Shown: positions 12,994 to 25,021 of the stretch, in pieces
Position numbering within the stretch: the first letter of the stretch is position 1
How the letters are laid out: every line of letters starts with the position of its first letter
DNA from: Carnegiea gigantea
Lineage: Eukaryota > Streptophyta > Magnoliopsida > Caryophyllales > Cactaceae
DNA length: 64,000 bases
Direction: 5' to 3'
Assembly (NCBI GenBank): GCA_029747015.1
Contig: JAKOGI010001586.1
Span: 60,727-124,726, forward strand
The notes under the pieces: generated by a model
What the model saw: the letters and a program-made list of their open reading frames with translations, nothing else
Databases searched by the model: none
Told to the model about the DNA's origin: nothing
Translations under genes and position numbers: made by a program

Positions 12994-13422
12994 ATTTAGA
13001 TTTGCAACTTAATCCTAATTTAATAGTTTTGTCAATGCTAACTTCTTGTAATAGTCTTCCGATGCAATTTGATAAAAGTTCCAGGTGATCAAGTCAAGGC
13101 CACTCCTTTTTCTTTTTTTCCTTTTTGTTCTTTTTTTTCCTTCTTTAGGGAGATGGGGGATGGGAAAAGTTTTGGTGGTGGAAATAAAAATAGAATGTAA
13201 GTATGAATCATTTCAATTGAAAAGTATGTTGGCAGTTATGTATGAAGTGGAATGCATTGTCACACTCAGATGGCTTTGACCAAGGTGTCTTACTCATAAA
13301 TCATAATCAGTTGATCACCATTAGATGTTCTCATACTTAAACTAAATTAGTTATCATACAATGTTCTGTGTGGTAAGTAATACATTTTTTTTTATCATAA
13401 TTGATTATTTTATTATTTTTAA

Positions 13423-14259
13423 GGCCTATTTGGACTTAGGAAAATCTTAGGGAAAGAAAAAAATAAGAAAGTAAATTTCTTTCTTTTATTTGGAATGAGG
13501 AAAATAAGAAAAAAATAAAGTTGATTTGGTTAAAAATATTTTCCTCCCTAAATTGAAAGAAAAGTTATTGGAAAATTTTTGGGATGAAACCCAAGACATT
13601 GTCAAAATACTTCAAACCGAAACTCAAACTCCCCCTTGCTCACTCAATTCATTCAATCTCCTTGCCATGACCTCATTCGTCTTATCTTCTCAAGTACGGT
13701 CTCTCTCTCTTCTGCATCTACTCCTGTCAGGATTATGGTTCTTGATCGCCCTTTGTTTTTAGATCTTTTTATGCATTCTTTTTTTAAGATATTTTCCGTA
13801 TGAATCTGGTCTGGAATTTGTGGAATTTTTTGTCAAGCTCATTTCATTCCCATCGACAACATCATCGTTGGCTCTACTTAGGTAAAATTTTCTAGATTGG
13901 GGTTAGGTATGTCGATTTTTTGAGATAATTGGTGAAATTAATTCATAAATCGGGCAATGCAATATGTATAATCATTGGTGATTTTATGGAGTTGAATGAT
14001 TATAAATTTTGGCCAGGTAGTCAATTTGATAATTGGTATACAGAATTTTGGGTTCTTTAAGGGTTCAAATGATGAAATATAGCCCAATTTCTTGATCTAC
14101 TTTTGTTTACAATTTTTTGCATTTTCATTTCATATTTTTCTTTTACTTTCTTTTCCAACTACAAACAAGAGAAAAAAATATTTTCTACCTATTTTTTACT
14201 TCTCATTTTTTTCCATTGTAATTTTTTTCCACGTAATTTTCGTCAATTCAAACAGAGCC
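13423..14259. mobile_element. PIF/Harbinger-like non-autonomous element (837 bp)
   Basis: The left end is GGCCTATTTGGACTTAGGAAAA; read inward on the minus strand, the right end is GGCTCTGTTTGAATTGACGAAAA. The flanking trinucleotides are TAA (13420-13422) and TCA (14260-14262), so the duplication is imperfect. Arms rich in tttcttttc/gaaaag motifs flank a unique centre (about 13600-13950). A 78-codon ORF at 13526-13762 has no recognised domain. Confidence 0.5.
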
Positions 14260-14626
14260 TCAGTCTTTTAATGAACTTCTCCAAAATTTAATATCCAATG
14301 TATCATATAATCAATGAGAGTCGTTTTCCAAAAATGAAATGCATTGCAGCACTGCTCATGTTGGTATTTTTTGTGCTTATTTACCTGACGAGTGGAAGTT
14401 CTTTTTTTATAAAAAAACACTTGCTTCAATTTTCCAACAAATATATTGGACAATACAATTCATAATAATTTCTTATATATTTTACATTGACCATGTACTC
14501 GTCAAAAAAATTAAAATGTAAACGAAAAGGACATCTTAGAACATATAATATAAAACATTTAAAAAGTTAATAAAAGATAAAGAAAAGAAAATTGAAAATA
14601 GGTAGGACATTATGACTAGTTAGGAA

Positions 14627-16146
14627 TAGGGATGGCAGTTACATGCGAATTCAAAGCAGATCCGAGGCAAAATTCTAATTCAAATCTGAGACATAAAAAT
14701 TCGAGTCTGAATTTGATAAAAATAATCCGAATCCGAGTTGGATTCGGATTGGATTCGGAGGAAAGATATGTACCCACCCTCCCCCAACCGCCAAGCTGCC
14801 AGCCCAACCCAGTGTTTTTTTTTTTACATGTTTTTTTCAATATGTAAAAATTAAAACATTGAAACCATAATACTCCTTCCCAGTTACTCTCTCTCTCCGT
14901 GGCACTTCGTCAATTGCTCTCCTTGCTCGACTCGCTAGTCATTCTCGAGTCTCGGCCTCTCGCTACTCATCAGTCGAACTATCGGAGTAGTCCCTCCTCA
15001 GCTCGCGGCTCCTCACTCTAACTCCATGCCCTCCCTCTCTTTCTCTCTTTGAGTCTCTATCTTTTCTCCGGTTTCTACAACGTCGATATCTAACATTTCA
15101 TCGTCCCTCTTTGGTCTCTCGTGAGTGCACATCTTCTCTTTCTCCTTAATTTAACAATTCATACAATAAAATCTAAACATATATTTTTATGACTTGGAGT
15201 GTTGTTTAGATTTTTGGGGTTAAGAACAAGAGAAGTTAGACTTTGGGTTTTTCCATTTTTGGGTTCGAGAAGATTGTTGATTTTGATCATTTTTTGGGGT
15301 TTATGTGAATTGATGATACTGTTGATGTATTATGTTTTTAATAAGTGTTCAGTTTCTACAAACCTCTACAATAAAGTCTTCAATCTTCTTTTATCCAAAA
15401 AAAAAAGTCTTCAATCTTCACCTTTAGCTATCTGAATGTGTCATTAAAAGAGGTTAATGAGGGCCCAATTGATAATATGTGATAATATTACTATGGTTGT
15501 GATGGAGATGCAAATGGAATAGACATAATAAGATAAGAGACAGTAATATCTGGATCAGTGATATGATTAAAATTATTTTCCAATACTTAATTCTAATAAA
15601 AATCTCACCTCCATACGAATAATACGTATAGATATGATTATATATATATCCTAGTCGGAGACCAATGGGAGGAAGGGCTAAATGAAGCAAGTGGAGGATT
15701 TGTACTCTTAATTTTTTTCTTTTTATGAGTTGGATATGTTATTTGTGAAATTTCATATGTATCTCGTAGTTGTTAAGACTTGTAATTATTGAAACACGTT
15801 GTCATTTTGTTGAGATTGAAATATAGTCCTTCTGTTATTCTTCGTTTAGCTTAAATGTTAAGGATTCGATTAATATAATAAATGAACAAACATCATCGCA
15901 TCAAATAATGGGTAGAATATAGAAAAATTATATAAAATTATTGCTTGACGAAAAGAATTCTTTCGGATTGGATTAAATCCGACTCCGATCCAATCCGAGT
16001 CGGACTGGACCCGGAGATTCTCCTTCGATCCGTCAGATACTCAGATGTCGGATCAGATTCAGATTGAATTTTCAGATCCGAATATAATCAGATGCGGATT
16101 CGGATATTTCAATATCTAATCCGAATCCGTTCCATTGACATTCCTA
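14627..16146. mobile_element. hAT-like element (1520 bp) with a captured or relict interior
   Basis: The inverted ends are TAGGGATGGCAGTTA (left) and TAGGAATGTCAATGG (right, minus strand). The 8-bp flanks are gttaggaa (14619-14626) and gctaggaa (16147-16154), 7 of 8 identical. Subterminal arrays of attcggatt/aatccgaa motifs lie at 14690-14760 and 15960-16130. The centre differs: 14880-15120 is pyrimidine-rich and relatively GC-rich and ends in ctcgtgagtgc, a splice-donor-like site, as in a plant 5' UTR followed by an intron. No transposase domain remains. Confidence 0.72.
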
Positions 16147-16835
16147 GCTAGGAAGCATTGATCTTAATATTAATGCGCTATTTTGTATTTCTTAGATGGA
16201 AACTTGTGCATTATAATCACTCCACTATACTTAGTTAATCTTTCTTAGTTGTTCCCCAAAATGCTTGTTCATTATCATTCCAAATTCCTGTGTATAATAA
16301 TTGATTGTCACATATGTTCCATATAATCTAGATCAAACTAATTTAGTTATTTATCAAAATCACATTCATTATCATCCCAAATTTCTATATATGCATATAC
16401 ATCCTATAATATGTACCTTACACAACAGTGAATGACTTTTGAATAAAAATAGGAAAAATGAAAAGTAGAAAAACGAAAAACGAACAGCCAATTTCAACAG
16501 GCCAAATGTCCAGAAAACAACTAACGTGTCCAACTTGTATTGATTACTAGTTCCCACACTGTGCTTCACACAATAAATGATATGGTTTTTTTTTTCCTTG
16601 TTACGTTTGATTTATTTTTTAATTCTTTTAGCCTTTTTATTAATTCATAAAAATTTAAATTTCAATGCATCTGATTAAGGGTCTATTCTTTTTTTATAAT
16701 AAGATGCACCTGTAAATTGTAAGAAAATATAAAAAATTATAAAAAGTTATAAAAAAATGTAAGACCGGTAAAGAAGTTGTAAAAAGATATAAGAAGTAGT
16801 AAGAAGATGTAAGGAGATATAACTAGTTGTAAGAA

Positions 16836-16840
<5 letters not shown>

Positions 16841-16902
<62 letters not shown>
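16841..16902. repeat. (AT)n microsatellite
   Basis: A run of about 62 bp of AT dinucleotides with a single phase break (ataatata), inside the left half of the GTAAGAAGATG-array element. Confidence 0.95.
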
Positions 16903-17551
16903 GAAGTTGTTGAACTATTTCATGAAAGTAAATTATATACTTATGAAATAAATTTATAACATCACTAAACAAATTACATTTTGACATTACAGAAAAATTA
17001 TTTATCTACAATTATCATTTTGGATGATAGAAAATAATATTGAAATAATATAATTAATGAAAAAAATGTTTAAATTAGTTAATTAAATAACGATAAGATA
17101 AATTCAAGCCAAAACATATGTAGAACCAAATATGTTCTACGTACACTTAAAGTGATTTTTTTATATTAACATTAGGTTCACCACCCTGCAAGCAAAGCTT
17201 TTAAAAAATAACAATTTCTTTCAACAAAATTGAATAGAACCCTAAAAATAAAATTCTATTTCAATTAAGCATTTTGAAATTAAGTTCAATCCAATGTTCA
17301 ATTGAATGTTGATAGCAATCAAATATCAAAACCTACAGTTTGACTGTTTTCAGATATGATTCACATCGAAACTCAAATATAAATACAATTTTTGTAATAT
17401 ATTTTAAAACACATAGACTTATTTTCTCCATTATGGCAGATATGTTTTATGTCGAAACTCAAATATTAATTTAAATCGCTAAATTCTGTTTTTATGTTTA
17501 TATAAATAATTATTCATAAAAAAAGGATATAAGATTTTTCATATTGGTAGT

Positions 17552-17671
<120 letters not shown>

Positions 17672-17991
17672 TGCATACATACATATTTCCATAAATATGA
17701 GAAAAAAATATATGCTAGATTAAATGTTATAAAAAATATATAAGGAGACTTAAGAAGATGAAAGAAAATTTAAGGAGATGTAAGAATTTAGTTAAAGATA
17801 TAAGGAACTGTAGGAAGTTGAAAGGAGTTGTAAAGAATAATAAGCTGTAAGCTAAATCCTCCCAAAGACAGAAAAGAACATGGCCTAATTAGAGTTTTCC
17901 TTCATAAATGAATTGCATCGTTGCACAACCCATGTTAGTATTTTTTTTTTTTTTGGGGGGGGAACTTATTTACATAAGGATTGGAATGTTA

Positions 17992-18423
17992 GGCCGTGTT
18001 CGGCAAATTAGCTGTTTAGGTAGCGAAAAACGGTTCACATAGCGGATAGCTGTTTAGATTGTGGATAACGTTTCTAATTTAGCTGTTGGTGGATGGCTGT
18101 CTAGATTAGCGATTTAAACTAATGTGTTCAATAAATTCAGCTGTTAGGCTAGCTGATCAGTGTAAATTGACATAAAAGAATATAGATAATTTTCAATGAT
18201 AAAATTTTTAAAGGATATCTTTTGGCTAAAAAATATGAAACACTACTTTTGAATGTCAAACACTAATACTATTAGCTTTTCAAAACCGTTGCTTAAGAAG
18301 CTATACGTTACTTGAAATGCTAATCAAAGCACTAGTTTATTGAACACTAAAAGTTAACTAGTTAGTATATTAACTTGATCAAAATACTAAATACTACATA
18401 GAACGCTGTTGCCGAACACGGCC
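17992..18423. mobile_element. Tourist-like MITE (PIF/Harbinger), 432 bp
   Basis: The terminal inverted repeats GGCCGTGTTCGGCAA are perfect over 15 bp. The target duplication is TTA on both sides (17989-17991 and 18424-18426). The interior is AT-rich with tagctgtttag-type subterminal motifs and has no ORF. Ends, duplication and size all fit a Tourist-like MITE. Confidence 0.85.
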
Positions 18424-19455
18424 TTAGTTACTTTGAAAATAATATATCAAGTTCACATTCTCATTCCTATAAATTATTACAATTAAATCACATTAGTTTT
18501 TCAATTTAATAACATGCATGATGCATGTATTTAGACATTGGTCAAGGTACAATAACCACTAAGATTTTTTTAAAAAAATGTTTACAACCATTCATATAAT
18601 GGCACTTGTCCTTAAAGCGATATATGTAATCGATCCTTATATATTATATTATATTAGATATTAGATACTAGATATTAGATTTAGATAGAAATTAGTTGAA
18701 GTGCCACATTTTGACACATGCACAAAAGACAAAAAGAATAGAAGACCAATTTGGTTCAAGAATGAATCAATCATTACGTAAGTACCTGAACATAGAAATT
18801 GTATTTTTCTAACATGACTTCTAGGAGAAAAATTAAACGCGTATGGCTTATACTGTCCAAAAAAAATAAGTGGGATGGGTCTTCCAATCAATTTTTGCTA
18901 TGGGCTCCAGTGTTTTTTCTTTTTTAAACAATCCTTAGTTATTTTTCCTTTGTTTTTGGAAGGAGGGGTTTAATTTGTTACTTCTAAAGGTATACATATT
19001 CCTTCACACAAATTTTAATTATAAAATCATAAAAGATTTACGCCGAAAAAAAGGAGATCCTTCAAACAAAAAAAATTTGAACCCCAACAATCAATAATGA
19101 AATGAGGAAATACAAAATTAATGACTGACAGCGAAAGGAGCTAAGCCTTGGAATATCTCAACAACCGTTTGCTGAAATTTCCTCCCGTCTCGCGTCAGGA
19201 AGCTAAAAAGGGAGTTGTATTCTAGTCTAAGATTCACGTGGTTAGCAAATTACCTGCTGCAAATCAGAGATCGACTTTTTGTTGCATTTGCATGCTAGCT
19301 ATTGGTATGTCACCGTCACAACTAGAATGGAACTAAATTCGGCTGGTGATTGCATGTTATGGACTAGAGTAGGTGTTTTGTCACAATTTGAGCCCAGATC
19401 GACGCAAAAATCATAGTAATTGATTGCGTCTAGATTAACCATTTTGGTTTAAATA
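18424..19455. other. AT-rich intergenic stretch, nothing recognised
   Basis: There is a small ttagata-type repeat at 18650-18690. One 76-codon minus-strand ORF (18661-18891) has no domain. Around 19130-19260 the composition is less AT-biased, but no reading frame stays open. Confidence 0.4.
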
Positions 19456-19601
19456 TGTTTGGAGGTTCTTAGGCTGTTATTTTGCCAGCAGCTAAGTAGA
19501 TATTTCGGTAGGGAAGTTATCAATACATGTATGTATACTTAGTTGTACGGGACCTTCATTTTCAGTTTGTTAAATTAAAAATAAGAAAACACCTCTCTCC
19601 A

Positions 19602-19637
<36 letters not shown>

Positions 19638-19929
19638 ATTAAACTGACTTGTTTAACATGGTATTAGAGCTGGTTGCTATTGGGTTTGCCACTATCCCCG
19701 TTTGGTTAAATTTGTTAATGTATTGGGCCTTATGAGTAGTCCGCACATGAGGGTGTATTAGAGTTATGAAAAGTGGGGTTATCCTACATTTACAAATTAA
19801 GAGGCGTTGAGCATGTATATAAGTTTGTGAGTTACTCCACCCATTGTTAATTGATTTGGGGTTGTAACCTTATTTAAGTTTGCATGCGTGACTCGTTTGT
19901 TTATGACCCAATTTCCATAAAATTTAACA
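19456..19929 (+). mobile_element. Collapsed copia-type LTR remnant
   Basis: A primer-binding site tggtattagagc lies at 19659-19670, directly after an LTR-like end gtttaaca. About 75 bp later an LTR of 176 bp starts (19754-19929, TGTATTAGAG to ATTTAACA), preceded by the purine-rich cacatgaggg. This LTR is the same family as the one at 31710-31882, here in the opposite orientation. The upstream LTR-like part (19456-19658) contains (TC)n at 19604-19636 and does not clearly match the downstream one, so the element is either chimeric or heavily altered. Confidence 0.45.
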
Positions 19930-21539
19930 AAAGCTCAAAAGATGGAAAGCTAAAAAACCAATAATCTACTAAAATAAGCAAAACTATACTTCTTGATTGG
20001 CTCTAATTAAGAAATCAAAGCAAGAGACAAAAATAAATCTTGCATGCTCTAAGCTTTTGCCTGAAATTCAATCATCCAAGTGATCTCCATATGTGCATCC
20101 CTTCAATTGGTTGCATGTACATAACTAGTGTACACGTATGCGCTTATCTAGCTTAGATTGTCTAAAAGGAGAGCAAACAAGAAGAGTAAATAGCAACATA
20201 GGTTGCTTCAAAAGTGGTTTGACGCTTATTCTTCTTAAGTATGATTTTGGATTTGAGTATCATTAATGGAGAAAATATGTGATGAGAAAGCTCTATCCCT
20301 TTAGAGGTGCAAACATCTAAAAAGTGTCTTTTTTTAATAAAATGTCCAATGACCATAAACCGATAAAATAAAACTTGGGCACCCATGCATAATAAAATGA
20401 AGTGCCTTAAAGTGCCAAAATCCCTTAACTCATACATCCAAATCCAAAGATTCTCACCAGAGGCTAAAAGAACCCAAAATCTCAAATAGGCCCAAATTGA
20501 AGGTATTCGGCGCCTAGTTCAGATCTACTCCATACTTTAAACTCAGTTCAGGGTGCATAAAAATGATTAAGCTTAGATATTAATATTCTTTATTGAATAA
20601 GTTTCCTAATGACAACTTATGCATCAAAATCTGATAAGTAAGAGAAAAAGATATTACTCAATTATTAAGAGATGCACTAAAAATAACACTTGTTCGCCAT
20701 TTTTCTTATATCCTTTTACAAACTTATACAAATATTATGAAATTAGTTTCATTAGGAACTAAACTTAGTAAGATTTTAGGAAAAAAAGAATCACTCAAAA
20801 TGGAGGCCGGATGAGAAAGTTGTGGCAGAAACAAATTACGTTGTCTATAACCCAGCACACAAACCTAGCTATGTTCCTACCTAACAGAACCTGCCCTGAC
20901 TCCTTTTTTCTGGCTCGTCTTCTAGAAACCTTATCCACTAGCTCAAGTAGAGGAACACCTTAGCCCATGTGGGACCAACTGCCGAGAAACCCTCAGAAAC
21001 CCTCGTTCCTTATAGTTATAAATTCAGTCCCACCGAACTTTCAAACACACAATTAGAACCTCGCAAAACTCTAAAATAATACTAAGAGGTTCAGAGAACC
21101 AAACTAAACCCTTATCAAATCTGTCCCGAAAGCTTATAAGGCACAAGTCAAAGGTTGGTATTCTCGATCTAAAGGTTCCTTAAGTTACTCAAATAGGTGA
21201 CCTAAGGGATCTTTCAAACTTGCCTTCCTCTTTTCCCTCTTTCCTTTTCTTGCTTCCTTATTTTGTTTGGATATGTGTTTTAAGAATAGAAGTAACTTAA
21301 AATTGCAATAGCCCCCGCCCCTTATAAATATTTAACTTTATCGTTTCTTTTTAAATTGACATTTCAATTTACAATTATTGTACTTAATATGTTGCATGAT
21401 TTTTATGTTTAAGCGTGAATTAACCTTCCATTTTAATTAGTAGAGGTTATCGATGATGATAGGTGATATTGCGATGCATTCTATCTTGATACCATACCTT
21501 CGCTCTTGAATCTAGATTGTTGGTTGGAGCCCACGGAGT
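19930..21539. other. Intergenic stretch of unknown origin
   Basis: A minus-strand ORF of 107 codons (20162-20485) has no recognised domain. Sequence at 20850-21250 is less AT-rich and may be LTR or internal sequence linked to the gypsy element on its right, but I found no ends. Confidence 0.35.
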
Positions 21540-21554
21540 TAGATGGTCGCTACC

Positions 21555-21821
21555 TTAGGGATTATTCAGGGGCCTTTTGAAAACCTCTTTAGAATGAATC
21601 AATTGTCCCTTTTGGGTTCCTCTCGGTGTATGGTTCCTTTTCGAAAACACTCGGTTCATCAAATCTATAAAGGCTGCAATAGCATTGGTGAACCTAAACG
21701 ACATTATCATAAATTTATAATGACCATAGCAAGTCCTAATTATTGTTTTAGGGATATCCTTATGTTTGATCCTTGATCTGTGGTACCCAAACCTAAAGCC
21801 AATCTTAAAAAAGACTCTCAT
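21555..21821 (-). pseudogene. Ty3/gypsy reverse transcriptase fragment
   Basis: The 88-codon frame contains GYHRSRIKHKDIPKTIIRTC, then YGHYKFMIMSFRFTNAIAAF and DLMNRVF. This matches the gypsy RT core just before the catalytic YxDD box, with the family pattern G-Y-H-Q-I-R, D-I-P-K-T and T-N-A-P-A-A-F. Several conserved residues are substituted, and the catalytic box is missing because homology ends after NRVF. It once copied the element's RNA into cDNA and is dead here. Confidence 0.85.
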
Positions 21822-22522
21822 TCCCTATAGTAGATCACATAAATCATTAATCCTAGGCAACTTATTCTATATAGTGATCTTATTCAGTTCTTTGCAATCT
21901 ATACACAATCTCAAAATTCCATCCCTTTTCTTCACAAAGAATACTGGTGCTCCCCATGGAGATATGCTTTGTCTTATATACCCCCTTTTAACAAGTCTTC
22001 TAATAGCACTTTGAATTCTTTTAACTCAGCTCACGCCATCCTATATGGAGGCTTCGATATAGGGCGTGCTCCTGATTCTAACTCTAGTTCAAAATCAATC
22101 TCTCTTTTGAGTGGTATCCCAGGGATTTTCTCTGAAAACACATATGAAAATTCTCTGACCACTGGAATATCTTCAAATTTCAGTTCTTTCCTCTTTTCTT
22201 CTGTAACACAGCATATGTATACCTCGCACCCTTACCATTAAGGATATTATAGGACACTTCTTATTACTATTGTTTTCCCCAAAAATACATCTTTCCTCCC
22301 CTTTTCCCTTTTAGGGATATTCGCTATTCTTGGCAATCAGTCGTTACTCCATGCCTTGACAACCAATCCATTCCTAAAATTATATGAAATTCTGACAGAT
22401 CTAATTACATCAAATTGTCCTTAAACTCCTCTTAATTTAGTGTAATTGGGCAATTCCTATACATATCATTATGTTTTACCGTATTTCTCGTGGACAAATT
22501 CCCATACAAATCTACAAATTGT

Positions 22523-22879
22523 TTATTGGGATTCCATCCCAATTTGAGATGCAACTTTTAATGAAATAAATGAATGTGTAGCTTGTGTAGCTCCAGAATC
22601 AAAGAAAATGACGAGGGGTGTTAAATTAAAAGTAGGCGTACTAGCCACAACCATTCCTAAGTCATTGGCTTGCTTTATGTTGATAATATAAACTCTACTC
22701 ACCTGGCGACTGGTTGCATAGACGGTGGTCTTACCATGTTTAGAAGTTGGAGTAGGACCTTTTCCCGACTGGGCAGACCTAGCGGGGTAGTTGGCAATTA
22801 GATGATTCGGGATCTTCACACCAAAAGCAGCGAATTGTCCCCGCCCTACATTCTGAAGTACTGTGGTTTGTACAACCAC
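22523..22879 (-). pseudogene. Gag C-terminus and aspartic protease fragment of the gypsy element
   Basis: The frame shows a ruined zinc-knuckle region (AAFGVKIPNHLIANYP, cysteines lost) followed by FFDSGATQATHSFIS, the retroviral-type protease motif D-S-G-A-T-H-S with an internal three-residue repeat of AT(Q/H). The catalytic Asp is present, but the loop is altered. The order gag-PR-RT on the minus strand agrees with the RT fragment at 21555-21821. Confidence 0.8.
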
Positions 22880-24880
22880 ACTTGGTGCAATGTTTCCTAG
22901 TAGGAGCTGAGCATTGGGGTTTTGGTCTCATGTTAGTAAGCTTCTTATTGGGAAGTCCTTTAGCCTAAGTGTCTTTCTTATTCCACCCTTTTCCTAGGGT
23001 TGGCCTGGTTGGCTATTCTCAACTCATTTTTCACTCGTTCGATTTTCTAATTGGTTTATACGGGTTATCCTACTAGCTGGCTCCTAATATAAGGCATTAA
23101 GCCTTCCTCAAATCTTAGCATTCTTATTTGATTTGTGGTTACATACTCTAAGGCAAACCTCTAGAGTTCAACAAAGCAGCTTGCACACTCCATTACTGAT
23201 AGGTTATCCAACCTCAGGGTAAATAACTCCCTCTATTTTTGCTTTTGCAAGTGCATCAGATAGAACTTTGGTCGCAATGCCTTGCTAAACTTACTGGAAG
23301 TGGCCTCAAAACTTTGAGAGGTGAACTTAACCGTTCCCTAGCCCAGTAGTCACACGTCTATTATGAGGAACTTCCACAACATCATATATCTTTTCTATCT
23401 ATTTGATCCATCCTTCCAGTAACACTAGGCCTTTTTTGCTATTATATATTTTTGGATTCTGTTTTGCAACCCAGTCAAAGAACTTATTTTCTTTTTCTTT
23501 CTTATCCCATCCAGAGCCCTTGACCTTCTTTATTACTTCACCTATAATCTTTGCCATTAGTTTAGAGTCTAAGCCATTTAGTAGTCCCTGTTGACCCTTA
23601 ACGTTCTCAGGATTTGGGGGGTTAAACTAATAGCTTCCTAACTTCTTTGAGGGGTCACCACCAGAAATTTTGATTGACAGCATGGGCTGACAAAGATTCT
23701 ATGTTGTTCCTTTGCAGATTGTGTTCTAGAATGTTATCATTTGGGTCTGCCATTCTATCTAACCTATTCGCAAACATATTACCTCTCCCTTATTCGTATA
23801 CATTATGGTTACACGTTCACGCTTTCTCTTCATCATTGTTTATTCATATGCTACTCTTCTCGTGTGGCCAATATGCCACCTTTGTTGTTCGTACTGGCAA
23901 TCAAATGTCACAAACTAAACCATATTGTTATATTCTTCTATATTCCATTGTTGATAATTTCATTTGTAAGTGATTTAAAAATTCCAGTATCCATGCACAT
24001 AAAAATTACACGCATTCATTAACTTAGCCATAGTGTATATTATATTAGTCTACCAGAAGTATTATCGATATGGTAGATATACAAAAGGCCTACCCCTTAA
24101 AGCAAAATGGATGGGTGAGGTTGGATTAGTCACTATTCTAACCTTACGACCTGAAGTCCTCTATCGCTGCTAACTTTGTATCCCCTGCTAGGGATCAATT
24201 CCTTATCTGCTACCTTACATATTTACATCTTTTTACATATCTGCAAATTCACATCCTAATTCACCTCCTTAGTAACCTCAAATGTCCAACTCCTTCTCTT
24301 GCTTCCTCTTCCTGTTCCATCCCCTGGTCTTGTAATATGGGTCATTGCTGTTACTTGTTTTAGATCCAGAACTCCAAGGCTCTTCCTCAGTCCTATCAGA
24401 GCTCATTTCTATCACCTCAGGGGACTCAGGAATGTTGATTACACTCACTACGCTATGTGAATCACTAGAATTACCATCATTCGCTCTGCCCTAGATATAA
24501 TACCTATTAACCCTGGCCCAGATATCAGATATGTTGGTCTCACATCTCTATATATCAATTGATAACTCTGGGGCAATTGGTGGCGAGGGCTTCTTAGAGA
24601 GGTTTTAGGGTAAGTAGGGGGGGCTTAAAGGTTCTCAAGGGATGCCACTTCAAATGGGTCTTGTGGTGCCATCTATCTATATGCATTTTATAGAGTCTCG
24701 CACCCTTTCATCAACCCCAAGGCTTATTCATTCCTTACACAACTAGCCTTATTCTTATGAATTTTATCTCATTTACCTGAACATACCTAAAGCCTTAGCA
24801 ATCTAAACCGCAGATGATGGCATTAATCTGGTCATGTGGCATTAATCTGGTCATGTAAACATCTAAATTTGCTCTGAGAC
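22880..24880 (-). pseudogene. Degenerate gag region of the gypsy element
   Basis: Between the primer-binding site and the protease. Broken minus-strand frames give gag-like phrases such as IEKIYDVVEVPHNRRV around 23350-23400, but stops and frameshifts are frequent and no frame exceeds about 60 codons of recognisable sequence. Assigned by position and weak similarity to plant gypsy gag. Confidence 0.5.
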
Positions 24881-25021
24881 CACTTTTGTAACGTCCCAAC
24901 TTACTCACCTTCTAAATTCCTTTATTAATAAATATTATGAGTCAGCGGAATGCACTATTAAGCGAGGGCATTACCGCCATCTCTTAGGGACAAGACTGCA
25001 AATAAAGAAGTAGAGGCGGCC

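Noticed and set aside
20162..20485. A 107-codon minus-strand ORF as a possible gene
   Set aside because: No domain, no supporting splice or promoter signals, and biased composition.
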